Shown here: positions 16,831-25,771 of the stretch, piece by piece | How positions within the stretch are numbered: the stretch's first letter is position 1 | Layout of the letters: each line of letters begins with the position of its first letter | Translations under genes and position numbers: made by a program | Notes under the pieces: generated by a model | Seen by the model: the letters and a program-made list of their open reading frames with translations, nothing else | Told to the model about the DNA's origin: nothing | Database searches by the model: none | Source of the DNA: Thermomonas sp. | GTDB lineage: Bacteria > Pseudomonadota > Gammaproteobacteria > Xanthomonadales > Xanthomonadaceae | Direction: 5' to 3' | NCBI RefSeq assembly: GCF_025993755.1 | Contig: NZ_JAMQHN010000153.1 | Location: forward strand, 1-36,203 | DNA length: 36,203 nucleotides

Positions 16831-17427
16831 TCAATGCGCCGCGTGTTCGCGCTTGCTGGCGTTGCCGGTCATCAATTTGTCGGTCCAGGCGATGCCGATC
16901 GCGGACAGGATGAACACGATGTGGATGATGGTCTGCCACATCACGCCCTGCGCGGTGGCCTTGGTGCACAGCGCCCTGGCCGCCACCAGATCGGCGGTGC
17001 ACAACGGCAGGCCCAGCTGGCCGGCCTCGATGAAGGACTTGAGCAGGTGGATCGAGGAAATGCCGATGATCGCCATCGCCAGTTTGACCTTCAGCACGCG
17101 GGCATTGACGTGGGACAGCCATTCCGGCTGGTCGGGATGGCCTTCCAGATTGAGCCGCGAGACGAAGGTTTCGTAGCCGCCCACGATCACCATCACCAGC
17201 AGGTTGGAGATCATCACCACGTCGATCAGGCCCAGCACGATCAGCATGATGCCCTGCTCGCTCAGGCTGACGACATCGTGGATCAGGTGCCAGAGCTCAG
17301 TGACGAACAGGAACACGTACACGGCCTGGGCCACGATCAGGCCCAGATACAGCGGCAACTGCAGCCAGCGCGAGGAGAAAATCAGCGCGGACAGGGGCGA
17401 CAGGCGTGGCGTCGGTTCAGGCGTCAT
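16831..17427 (-). CDS. YqhA/UPF0114 family inner-membrane protein
   Basis: A 198-residue membrane protein with three or four hydrophobic segments (LYLGLIVAQAVYVFLFV, IMLIVLGLIDVVMISNLLVMVIVGGY, VKLAMAIIGISSIHLL and IIHIVFILSAIGIAWTD). The LIDVVMISNLLVMVIVGGYETFVS motif and the VLKVKLAMAIIGISSIHLLK segment are the signature of UPF0114/TIGR00645 (E. coli YqhA, 164 aa). Function is not established. The N-terminus is longer than in E. coli. The ATG at 17427 is preferred to 17457, because a TTGACG / TGCAAT promoter (17480-17485 and 17456-17461, spacer 18) would overlap the upstream ATG. Confidence 0.88.
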   Translation of the reverse strand: MTPEPTPRLSPLSALIFSSRWLQLPLYLGLIVAQAVYVFLFVTELWHLIHDVVSLSEQGIMLIVLGLIDVVMISNLLVMVIVGGYETFVSRLNLEGHPDQPEWLSHVNARVLKVKLAMAIIGISSIHLLKSFIEAGQLGLPLCTADLVAARALCTKATAQGVMWQTIIHIVFILSAIGIAWTDKLMTGNASKREHAAH

Positions 17428-17455
17428 CGGCAGCACTTCAGGCGGGAGAGGGTGC

Positions 17456-17485
17456 ATTGCACCGTCCAACACGGGGTGCCGTCAA
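17456..17485 (-). promoter_or_regulatory. Putative sigma70 promoter of the yqhA-like gene
   Basis: On the minus strand TTGACG (17480-17485) and TGCAAT (17456-17461) are separated by 18 nt, giving 5 of 6 and 4 of 6 matches to the sigma70 consensus. The predicted leader to ATG 17427 is about 22 nt. Confidence 0.45.
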
Positions 17486-17546
17486 CACCTTGCGTTCACC
17501 CCGGGGCACTACAGTCTGTACCGGACATCAGCTTTGGAGCCGCGCC

Positions 17547-18272
17547 ATGATCGACTTCCACTACTGGCCCACGCCCAATGGCCACAAGATCAGTCTGTTC
17601 CTCGAAGAAGCCGGACTGCCGTACACCGTGCGCCCGGTGAACATCGGCAAGGGCGAGCAGTTCGCGCCGGAATTCCTCGCGATCTCGCCGAACAACAAGA
17701 TGCCGGCGATCGTCGACGCCAGCCCGCCGGACGGCGGCGCGCCGATTCCGGTGTTCGAATCCGGCGCGATCCTGCGCTATCTGTCGGACAAGACCGGACG
17801 CTTCACCGGCGTGGCCGAGGGTGCCGACCCGCGCACCGAGCTGCGCCAGGCCATCGAGGTCGATGAATGGCTGTTCTGGCAGATGGCGGGGCTGGGGCCG
17901 ATGACCGGGCAGTACGGCCACTTCCACGTCTATGCGCCCGAGGCCATCCCCTACGCCCGCGAGCGCTACCGCAAGGAGGCCGAGCGCCTGCTGGGCGTAC
18001 TCGACCAGCGGCTGGCCGGACGCGAGTTCATTTCCGACGGCGGCTACAGCATCGCCGACATGGCCTGCTATCCGTGGATCAACGCCTACGACAAGGCGCC
18101 GATCGACCTGACGCCGTTCGCCAACATCCGCCGCTGGCACGCGGCGATCACGGCCCGTCCCGCGACCCAGCGCGCCTATGCGCTGGCGGCCAAGGTCAAC
18201 CCGGACGCCGGCAAGCCGATGAGCGACGAACAGAAGAAGATCCTGTTCGGGCAGGGCGCCCGCCGCGAGTAA
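17547..18272 (+). CDS. YfcG/YghU-like glutathione S-transferase (disulfide-bond oxidoreductase type)
   Basis: A 241-residue two-domain protein. The N-terminal thioredoxin-like domain has YWPTPNGHKISLFLEEAGLPY, VNIGKGEQFAPEFLAISPNNKMPAIVD and FESGAILRYLSDKTG, matching E. coli YfcG nearly motif for motif. The C-terminal helical domain has LFWQMAGLGPM, GHFHVYAPEAIPYARERY and YSIADMACYPWINAY. TPNGHK is the nu-class glutathione-binding loop of enzymes that reduce glutathione disulfides. GGAG precedes the ATG by 8 nt. It is divergent from the yqhA-like gene and convergent with the LprI-tailed gene. Confidence 0.92.
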   Translation: MIDFHYWPTPNGHKISLFLEEAGLPYTVRPVNIGKGEQFAPEFLAISPNNKMPAIVDASPPDGGAPIPVFESGAILRYLSDKTGRFTGVAEGADPRTELRQAIEVDEWLFWQMAGLGPMTGQYGHFHVYAPEAIPYARERYRKEAERLLGVLDQRLAGREFISDGGYSIADMACYPWINAYDKAPIDLTPFANIRRWHAAITARPATQRAYALAAKVNPDAGKPMSDEQKKILFGQGARRE

Positions 18273-18297
18273 GGGCGCCTGACCGGCGCCGGCGGCA

Positions 18298-19251
18298 TCA
18301 GTACGCGGAGTCCAGTTCCGCCAGCCGCGCCTGGTACATCTGCGTCAGGCAGCTCTCCAGTGCAGCGCCCAGCCGCCCGCCGCAGCGGGCGTTGCGCTGG
18401 CCGACGAAGGCGCGCTGGGCGGCTCGCACCCGGGCATCGTAGTCGGGGTCGCCGGTGGAAGAACGCTGCCGGTACACCCGCGCCACCCGGAGATCCAGCT
18501 GCGCCAGCCCGCTGCTTGTGCAGATCGCGTGTTCGATCGGGGTGCCCGCCTTGCCGCAATCGAACGATGGCACCGGCGTGCGCGGATCGGCGCGCAGCAC
18601 GCTTTTCAGTTCCGACAGCGGAAGCGTCACTTCCTGCGGCCCGCTCGAATAGGGGCCGACGGCATAGGGATCGAACAGGAGCTTCAGCCGATCCGGCAGC
18701 AGCACGAAGGTCTGGAAGTTGCCCCACTCGGGACCGGCGCCCTGCTGGATCATTTCGGGGATGGAACTCTCGTCGGGCAACAGCATCGCGTTGAGTCTGG
18801 CGATGGCCAGCGCGCTCAGCCGCTGCAGACCCTTGCGGCCCTGGATGACTTGCTCGATGTCCAGTTGCGCGCCTTCGGGCAGCAGGAAATTGAACGCCAC
18901 GGAATTGTGGTTGGGGTGGGCGCCACCGGCATAGCTGTCGATTCCGAACACCACGGAAAACAGCTTGCCGTCGTTGCGTTCGACCCTATAGTCGATGTCG
19001 AGCGACCACGACAAACCCGGACCGACGTCCTCTGCGTCGACATTGCGGAAATCGTCGGCCTGTTCCCTGGCCCACTGGCGCAGCTGCGCGTCGATCGCGG
19101 CGTTGCCGGTCTGCGGATAGGCCACCGAAATCTCGACCTGCGCGGTCTTCGATTCGATCGTGCGTTTCTCCACCGGAAGACCGCTGGCCAGCACGCCGCC
19201 CGAAAACAGCAGCACCGCGAATACGATCCATCCCTTCAGCCCAGGCACCAC
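18298..19251 (-). CDS. Envelope protein with DUF3298-like domain and C-terminal LprI-like domain
   Basis: A 317-residue exported protein. The N-terminal hydrophobic stretch (WIVFAVLLFSGGVLASG) is a signal sequence or anchor. Residues about 30-215 resemble DUF4163/DUF3298 (RsiV/PdaC-like): AQVEISVAYPQTGNAAIDAQL, YSSGPQEVTLPLSELKSVL and the AGGAHPNHNSVAFNF motif. The last 90 residues (about 228-317) have the four-cysteine LprI lysozyme-inhibitor-like pattern, FDCGKAGTPIEHAIC then RNARCGG and ESCLTQMYQARLAEL. The GTG at 19251 is chosen as start because GAGGAG lies 6 nt before it; an in-frame ATG at 19296 lacks this. The role is probably envelope protection. Confidence 0.78.
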   Translation of the reverse strand: MVPGLKGWIVFAVLLFSGGVLASGLPVEKRTIESKTAQVEISVAYPQTGNAAIDAQLRQWAREQADDFRNVDAEDVGPGLSWSLDIDYRVERNDGKLFSVVFGIDSYAGGAHPNHNSVAFNFLLPEGAQLDIEQVIQGRKGLQRLSALAIARLNAMLLPDESSIPEMIQQGAGPEWGNFQTFVLLPDRLKLLFDPYAVGPYSSGPQEVTLPLSELKSVLRADPRTPVPSFDCGKAGTPIEHAICTSSGLAQLDLRVARVYRQRSSTGDPDYDARVRAAQRAFVGQRNARCGGRLGAALESCLTQMYQARLAELDSAY

Positions 19252-19311
19252 GGCAGTCTCCTCCAACCCGTCATCGTTTGCATTGAAAAGGAACAAGCGT
19301 TCGCCGCTCGA

Positions 19312-19707
19312 CTATGCCCTCAGCCGGTCCAACGTCGCAATGTTCTGCAGCAACCGCTCCCGCGCGCCCGGCTTCAGGTGCGGATGCCGGAGCAGGTCGT
19401 CGTAATAACGGCTGCTTGCATCGTACAAACCCAGCTTCGCACAGTAGGCGGCCCGGCTTTCCGCGATGAAGGAGGATTCCGTCCGCCGCTCCAGATCGAC
19501 CGCCGCGGCATAGGTTTCCAGGGCTTTTTCGGTCTCGCCCAGCTGATCCTGCACGATCGCGATGTTCATGCACATCATGGCGCGATCGAACTCGGGCAGC
19601 TCGCTGGCAACGAGCTGCTCCAGGATTTCGATCGCCGCCGGCCGATCCCCCGCTTCGACCAGTGCCGACGCGCGCCGGGCCAGTTCGGAATAGAGTTTTT
19701 CGTCCAT
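19312..19707 (-). CDS. TPR-like hypothetical protein
   Basis: A 131-residue, fully helical, cytoplasmic protein of about four tetratricopeptide-like helix pairs: AAIEILEQLVASELPEFDRAMMCMNIAIVQDQLGETEKALETYAAAV and then SRYYDDLLRHPHLKPGARERLL. The alternating small and large residues (LGE..KALE.Y..A) are TPR-like. GGGAG lies 6 nt before the ATG at 19707. It sits between the DPP-IV gene (81 nt upstream) and the LprI-tailed gene (60 nt downstream) on the same strand; cotranscription is possible. Likely a protein-protein adaptor; specific function unknown. Confidence 0.72.
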   Translation of the reverse strand: MDEKLYSELARRASALVEAGDRPAAIEILEQLVASELPEFDRAMMCMNIAIVQDQLGETEKALETYAAAVDLERRTESSFIAESRAAYCAKLGLYDASSRYYDDLLRHPHLKPGARERLLQNIATLDRLRA

Positions 19708-19788
19708 CGTCGCTCCCGCGCCGTCCTTTCGGGAACAACGGCATCCGGCGCCGATTCCGGACGCCGGCTAGCATGACGGGTGCCCGAC

Positions 19789-22116
19789 TCAGGGCTGCAT
19801 CTTCAGCTCGAATTCGTGCGGCGGTTCGGCACCGAGCAGGTTCTTCACGAAATAGTCCCAGCGCCGGCGCATGACGTAGTAGCTGTCCATGCCGTAGCCA
19901 TGGCGGGCGTGCGGCAGCAGCAGCAGGTCAAAGTCCTTGTTGGCCTTGATCAGCGCATCGACCACCAGCAGGGTGGACTGCGGCGGCACGTTGTCGTCCA
20001 TCATGCCGTGGATCAGCAGCAGCTTGCCCTTCAGGTTCTTCGCCAGCGGCGCGTTGTCCTGCCCGGTGTAGTTGGTGGTGCCGTCCGGCTTGCGCACCAG
20101 CAGGCCGTGGTAGCGCTCGCCCCAGTCGTCCTCGTAGGACAGGTTCTCGTGGTTGCCGGATTCGGCGATGCCGACCTGGTACATGTCGGGGTAGCGGAAC
20201 ATCGCCGCCGCGGTGGCGTTGCCGCCGCCGGAGTGGCCCCAGATGCCGGCGCGCGCGGTATCGATCCACGGGTAGCGCTCGCCCAGCTGCTTCAGCGCGG
20301 CGACCTGGTCCGGCAGGGTGTTGTCGGCCATGTTGCCGTAGGACACGTCCTGGAACGCCTTGCTGCGCAGCGGCGTGCCCATGCCGTCGAGCGCGATCAC
20401 GATGAAGCCCAGCTCGGCCAGCGCCTGATGGTCGCCGTGCGCGGGCTGGAAGCTGCGGCTGCGCACCGAGCCGACCTGCGGGCCGGGGTAGATGTAGGTG
20501 ATGATCGGGTACTTCTTTGCCGGATCGAAATTGGACGGCTTGAACATCTGGCCGTACAGATCGGTCTTGCCGTCGCGGGCCTTGACCGTGAACGCCTCCG
20601 GCGGCACCCAGCCGGCTGCGCGCAGGCGGGTCAGGTCGGTGTGCGCCAGCTCCGCCACCTGCCTGCCGTCGGCATCGCGCACCATCGCCACCGGAGCGGT
20701 GGCGATGGTCGAATGCACGTCCAGGAAATACTTGCCGTCGCCCGACAGCGTGATCGCATGGTTGGCGTCTTCGGGCGTCAGCAGCTGCACTTCGCCGCCG
20801 TCGAGGCCCACCTTGTAGAAATGCACGAAGTACGGATCGCGCCCGGCTTCGCGGCCCACGCCGGTGATCCAGAGCGTGCGGCCGACCGGATCGAGCCGGA
20901 GCACCTGGGCGACGTTCCAGTCGCCGCTGGTGATCTGGCGCTTGAGCTTGCCGGTGGTCAGATCGAACAGGTACAGATGGCCCCAGTTCGATTTCTGGCT
21001 AAACCAGAGGAATTCGTTGCTCTCGGGCAGGTAGCGCCAGTTGACCGAATCCAGCGCCGGGGCGCTCTGGTACTGGGTGGCGACGGTTTCGGTATGGACA
21101 TCGCGCACCGCGCCGGTGGCGGCATCGGCCACCCGCAGGGTGGCGCGCTTGTGGCCGCGATCGGTGCTGACGAAGGCCAGCGTCTTGCCGTCGCGGGCCC
21201 ACTGCACGTCCTCCCAGCCGTCGGCGCACAGCAGATCGTCGGCGCAGGTGGAGCGGTGCTGGTCCGGCGGCATCTGCAGGCGGATGGTCTTCGGCGTCGC
21301 GCCGGACAGGTCGACGACCACCCGTTCGATCAGGGTGATGTCCTTGTCGCCGGCAAACGGATAGCGCCACTGCTCGACCTTCGGCGCGCCGACATTGGTG
21401 CCGACCAGGGTCATCAGGCTGGTGTGGCGCTGGTCCTGCCGGAAGGTGGCGATCTTCGTGCCATCCGGCGACCACGCCACGACCGCGTTGCCGGTGTGTT
21501 TCCAGCCGGCGTTGTCGGTGGCATAGCCGTAGTCGGGCTTGCCGTCGAAGGTGAGCTGGGTTTCCTTGCCGGAAGCGAGGTCGCGCAGCCACAGGTTCCA
21601 GTCGCGCACGAAGGCCTCGCGGCTGCCGTCGGGCGAAGCCACGCCAGGTTCGTCGCCGCTGGCGGGGTGCGCCACGGCGCTGCAGCCTGTCATATCGCAG
21701 CGGAAGCGCCCGGCCATGCCGGTCAGCAGCAGACTGCCGTCGGCGTTGCGGGCGATGGTCAGCGGCGGCAGCTTGTCCTTGTTCACCGACCGGCCCTTGC
21801 CGCCGCTGGCGAGATTCATTGCATCGGCCAGCGCCTGCGGGTCGAACGCCGGGGCGCTCTTGCCGGTGGCCGGATCGAAGCGCAGCACGGCGGTCTTGCC
21901 GTCGGTCTGCTCGCGATAGATCAGGCTGCCGTCGTCGAGCCAGCTGGCGCCGCTGATGGCATGGTCGATCAACGGCATCGTGCGGTCGGCCAGCATGCCG
22001 GCCGCGCGCTGATAGTCGGCCGTCGTCACCGCCGGTCCCGGGGTCGCCTGCCCCATGGCTGCGCCGGTCACCAGCAGGGTTCCCAGCAACCAAGCCGCGC
22101 TTGAATTCCGTGCCAT
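19789..22116 (-). CDS. Dipeptidyl peptidase IV-type serine peptidase (family S9B)
   Basis: A 775-residue secreted peptidase cleaving X-Pro or X-Ala dipeptides from N-termini. A signal peptide (about residues 1-22, AAWLLGTLLVTGAAMG) is followed by a beta-propeller and then the alpha/beta-hydrolase domain. The catalytic Ser629 is in GHSGGG, Asp707 in MMDDNV and His739 in ARHGYG. The EQTDGKTAVLRFDP and LWLRDLASGKETQLTFDG blades, and FKPSNFDPAKKYPIITYIYPGP at the start of the hydrolase domain, fit the family. Such enzymes are abundant in Lysobacter and Xanthomonas. It is transcribed away from a small membrane-protein gene. Confidence 0.95.
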   Translation of the reverse strand: MARNSSAAWLLGTLLVTGAAMGQATPGPAVTTADYQRAAGMLADRTMPLIDHAISGASWLDDGSLIYREQTDGKTAVLRFDPATGKSAPAFDPQALADAMNLASGGKGRSVNKDKLPPLTIARNADGSLLLTGMAGRFRCDMTGCSAVAHPASGDEPGVASPDGSREAFVRDWNLWLRDLASGKETQLTFDGKPDYGYATDNAGWKHTGNAVVAWSPDGTKIATFRQDQRHTSLMTLVGTNVGAPKVEQWRYPFAGDKDITLIERVVVDLSGATPKTIRLQMPPDQHRSTCADDLLCADGWEDVQWARDGKTLAFVSTDRGHKRATLRVADAATGAVRDVHTETVATQYQSAPALDSVNWRYLPESNEFLWFSQKSNWGHLYLFDLTTGKLKRQITSGDWNVAQVLRLDPVGRTLWITGVGREAGRDPYFVHFYKVGLDGGEVQLLTPEDANHAITLSGDGKYFLDVHSTIATAPVAMVRDADGRQVAELAHTDLTRLRAAGWVPPEAFTVKARDGKTDLYGQMFKPSNFDPAKKYPIITYIYPGPQVGSVRSRSFQPAHGDHQALAELGFIVIALDGMGTPLRSKAFQDVSYGNMADNTLPDQVAALKQLGERYPWIDTARAGIWGHSGGGNATAAAMFRYPDMYQVGIAESGNHENLSYEDDWGERYHGLLVRKPDGTTNYTGQDNAPLAKNLKGKLLLIHGMMDDNVPPQSTLLVVDALIKANKDFDLLLLPHARHGYGMDSYYVMRRRWDYFVKNLLGAEPPHEFELKMQP

Positions 22117-22284
22117 TGCATCCCCGCCGCATCTCCGCGCGCCCGCGCACCGACGCTGATCCTAGCGCGCGCGGTTGCCGCGTGCTTGTGCCGATGGTCT
22201 GGGGTCGCCGAAACCGGGCTTGCATTCGGCGCGCGCCGTCCGCATATCCTTGGAAACCGCCATCCTGCACGGAGTCGCCGCCTC

Positions 22285-22533
22285 ATGGGAATCGTCAGCC
22301 TGCTCTGGGGCATCGTTGCGCTGCTGTGGATGGTGCTGGCGCTCATCCCGCTGGTGGGCTGGGCGAACTGGCTGCTGATCCCGTTCGCCGTGGTCGGCGC
22401 AATCCTCGCCGCGATCGGCATCGCCGTCACCCAGCCGACGCACAACGCCCGCGCCAAGGCCGGGCTGGTGCTCAACGGCATCGCGATTGTCGTCGGCGCG
22501 GTCCGGCTGATGCTGGGCGGCGGCTTCGTGTGA
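22285..22533 (+). CDS. Small membrane protein, DUF4190-like
   Basis: An 82-residue protein made almost entirely of three hydrophobic helices: GIVSLLWGIVALLWMVLALIPLVG, ANWLLIPFAVVGAILAAIGIAV and GLVLNGIAIVVGAVRLMLGG. The short polar link TQPTHNARAKAG between helices two and three is typical of small DUF4190-type integral proteins of unknown role. A GGAG at 22270-22273 lies 11 nt before the ATG. It stands 29 nt upstream of hemB, but hemB has its own -10. Confidence 0.7.
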   Translation: MGIVSLLWGIVALLWMVLALIPLVGWANWLLIPFAVVGAILAAIGIAVTQPTHNARAKAGLVLNGIAIVVGAVRLMLGGGFV

Positions 22534-22550
22534 GCTTCACCGCGCGCCCG

Positions 22551-23549
<999 letters not shown>

Positions 23550-23560
23550 CCCGCTGTTCT

Positions 23561-23581
23561 CCTTCCCCTTCAAGGGGAAGG
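23561..23581 (+). repeat. 10-bp palindrome between hemB and aroE
   Basis: CCTTCCCCTT (23561-23570) and AAGGGGAAGG (23572-23581) form a perfect 10-bp inverted repeat with a single-base loop, 11 nt after hemB and 31 nt before aroE. It has no T-run, so it is not a classical terminator; it looks like a dispersed palindromic element of the kind scattered in xanthomonad intergenic DNA. Confidence 0.5.
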
Positions 23582-23612
23582 CTTCCACCACGCATGACGC
23601 GGAGGCCGATCC

Positions 23613-24443
23613 ATGAAGCACTACGCCGTCTTCGGAAGCCCCATCCACCACTCGCAATCGCCGTTCATCCACGCGATGTTCGCGCAGCAGACCGGCATCG
23701 CGCTGGAATACACCGCCATCGAGGCGGGCCACGACGATTTCCGAGCCAAGCTTGACGCCAGCGCCGTCGATGGCGCCAACGTCACCCTGCCGCTGAAGAA
23801 AGACGCCTTCACGCTCTGCGCCGACGTTTCTTCTCGCGCCCGCCGCGCCCGTGCGGTGAACACCCTGATTCGCGACGGCGACGGCTGGCGCGGCGACAAC
23901 ACCGACGGCCTCGGTCTGGTGCGCGATCTCACCGAACGCCGCGGCATGGACCTGCGCCAGCGCCGGGTGCTGATGCTGGGTGCGGGCGGGGCCGCCCACG
24001 GCGTGGCGCCGGCGCTGCTGGATGCCGGCGTGCGTGAATTGGTCATCGTCAACCGCACCATTTCCCGCGCCGAACAACTCTCCGATGCGCTCGGCGAACC
24101 CGACCGCGTGCACGCGCGCGGCTGGGACGCGCTGGCAAAGTTGGGCAGCTTCGACCTGCTGATCAACGCCACCGCCGCCTCGCGCAGCGGCGCGCTGCTG
24201 ACGCTGCCGATGGCGCTGGTGGAGTCGCGCAGCGACGCGGTGGACCTGAGCTACGGAGAAGCCGCCGTCGCCTTCCTCGCCTGGGCCCGCGCCGCCGGTT
24301 GCGTGAAGACGGTGGACGGGCTGGGCATGCTGGTCGAGCAGGCCGCCGAGAGCTTCCTGCTCTGGCACGGCGTGCGGCCGCAGACCGATGCGGTATTCGC
24401 TGACCTGTCGGCACGCTCGGTGGCGCTGTTCACCGCCGACTAG
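23613..24443 (+). CDS. aroE: Shikimate dehydrogenase
   Basis: A 276-residue NADP-dependent enzyme reducing 3-dehydroshikimate. The N-terminus has [14 protein letters not shown], whose two serines bind shikimate. Lys62 in NVTLPLKK and Asp98 in GDNTDG are the catalytic pair, and Asn83 in AVNTL also binds substrate. The NADP-binding loop [11 protein letters not shown] (about 122-132) and [12 protein letters not shown] follow. VDLSYGEA and [19 protein letters not shown] end the protein as in the family. Length and start MKHYAVFG fit; the ATG at 23613 has GGAGG 8 nt upstream. It converges with the DUF58 gene. Confidence 0.96.
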   Translation: MKHYAVFGSPIHHSQSPFIHAMFAQQTGIALEYTAIEAGHDDFRAKLDASAVDGANVTLPLKKDAFTLCADVSSRARRARAVNTLIRDGDGWRGDNTDGLGLVRDLTERRGMDLRQRRVLMLGAGGAAHGVAPALLDAGVRELVIVNRTISRAEQLSDALGEPDRVHARGWDALAKLGSFDLLINATAASRSGALLTLPMALVESRSDAVDLSYGEAAVAFLAWARAAGCVKTVDGLGMLVEQAAESFLLWHGVRPQTDAVFADLSARSVALFTAD

Positions 24444-24469
24444 GGCGTGGCTGCGCGCATGGCGCGCTT

Positions 24470-25771
24470 CTACAGCAACCCCTCGCGCTTGACCATCAGG
24501 TAGTGCTCCACCAGCGCGCCGGGCAATTCGGCGCAGGTGACGTCGAGCACGGCGACGCGGTGGGCGCGCAGCGCGTCGTGGGCGACGGCGCGATGCTGCA
24601 GATAGCGTGCCGCCGAGGTGGCGCGCAGGGCGCCGCGCAGGTCGCGCACGTCCTCGTCCAGCGCCGCGTCGAGCGCCGCCTCGCGCAGGCTGGCGACGAC
24701 GACGTGGTGGCGCTGGCGCAGCAGGCCCACCGCGGCCAGCAGGTCCTCGCTGTCCTCGTCGCGCAGGTTGGTCATCAGCATGACCAGGCTGCGGCGGCGC
24801 TGGCGCAGGGTCAGCTCGGTCGCGGCGGCAAGATAGTCGGTCGCCACCGGCCGCGGCTGCAGGTCGAAGGTGGCGCGCAGCAGGACGTCGATCGCGCCGG
24901 CGCCGCGCTGCGGCGGCACCCAGCGGCGCGCGCCGCCGCTGGCTAGCAGGCCGACCGCATCGCCCTGGCGCAGCGCCAGCCAGGACACCACCAGCGCCGC
25001 GTCCAGGGTCTGGTCGAAATGCGAGAGCAGGCCGTCGCGCGCCAGCATGCGCTGGCCGGTATCGACCAGCAGCACCAGCTGCTGGTTGCGCTCGTCCTGG
25101 TATTCGCGGGAAATCAGCCGGCGCATCCGCGCGGTGGCCTTCCAGTCGATCCGGCGCAGGCTGTCGCCGACCCGGTAGTCGCGCATCTGGTGGTAGTCGG
25201 TGCCCTCGCCACGGCGGCGGCGCACGTGCGCGCCCATCGCGCGCGAGGCCTGCTCGGCGCCGAGCAGGGCCAGCCTGGCCAGCGGCGCGAAATTCGGAAA
25301 CACCCGTACCTTCTGTTCCGGCATCACGGTGGCGCGCCGCCGCCACAGCCGCCACGGCGCGTGCAGGCGCAGGTGGACGCCGGCGAATTCGGCGTGGCCG
25401 CGCTCGACCGGGCGCAGCCGGTAGGCGAAGCGGCTGTCGCTGCCGGGAACGAGGTCGAGCCGGCGCGGCAGGCCCTCGGCTTCCCAGCCGACCGGATGCA
25501 GGTCGAACACGTCGACGCGCTGCCGCTGCGCACCGGCTTCCAGCACCAGTTCGACCGGACGCTCGACGCCGACCGCCAGCGCTTCGGGCAGGTCACGCCG
25601 AACCGACGGCAGCCGCTGGCGCCGCAGGCGCAGCGCGTCGATTCCCGCCAGCAGCGCCAGCAGCGCGCCGGCCAACGCCCACGCCGGCGGCGGAACCAGC
25701 GCGAAGCTGGCCAGCAGGCCAAGCAGCGCCCACAGCGCCAGCAGCCACAGCAGGAGCGGCGCCGGTCTCAC
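24470..25771 (-). CDS. DUF58 domain protein of the MoxR operon
   Basis: A 433-residue protein. Two N-terminal membrane helices (residues 5-40, PAPLLLWLLALWALLGLL and WALAGALLALLAG) are followed by a beta-rich region. The DUF58 core has MRDYRVGDSLRRIDWKATARMRRLISREYQDE, then LVLLVDTGQRM, which is a von Willebrand A-like strand with a MIDAS-like Asp. It starts with GTG at 25771, overlapping the moxR TGA by 4 nt (GTGA). DUF58 and MoxR partners recur across bacteria, and the vWA-like domain suggests metal-dependent protein binding or chaperoning, driven by the AAA+ ATPase. Exact function unknown. Confidence 0.88.
   Translation of the reverse strand: MRPAPLLLWLLALWALLGLLASFALVPPPAWALAGALLALLAGIDALRLRRQRLPSVRRDLPEALAVGVERPVELVLEAGAQRQRVDVFDLHPVGWEAEGLPRRLDLVPGSDSRFAYRLRPVERGHAEFAGVHLRLHAPWRLWRRRATVMPEQKVRVFPNFAPLARLALLGAEQASRAMGAHVRRRRGEGTDYHQMRDYRVGDSLRRIDWKATARMRRLISREYQDERNQQLVLLVDTGQRMLARDGLLSHFDQTLDAALVVSWLALRQGDAVGLLASGGARRWVPPQRGAGAIDVLLRATFDLQPRPVATDYLAAATELTLRQRRRSLVMLMTNLRDEDSEDLLAAVGLLRQRHHVVVASLREAALDAALDEDVRDLRGALRATSAARYLQHRAVAHDALRAHRVAVLDVTCAELPGALVEHYLMVKREGLL

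Noticed and set aside
13790..17176. A very long open frame on the plus strand (over 1,100 codons) across trpC, uvrD and the yqhA-like gene.
   Set aside because: It is antisense to three well-recognised genes. High-GC codon use leaves antisense frames open; the translation is low-complexity, rich in Arg, Ala, Gln and His, and matches no family.
18274..18290. A 6-bp stem (GGCGCC/GGCGCC) between the GST and LprI-tailed genes as a terminator.
   Set aside because: GC-only, short and without a T-run; expected by chance at this GC content.
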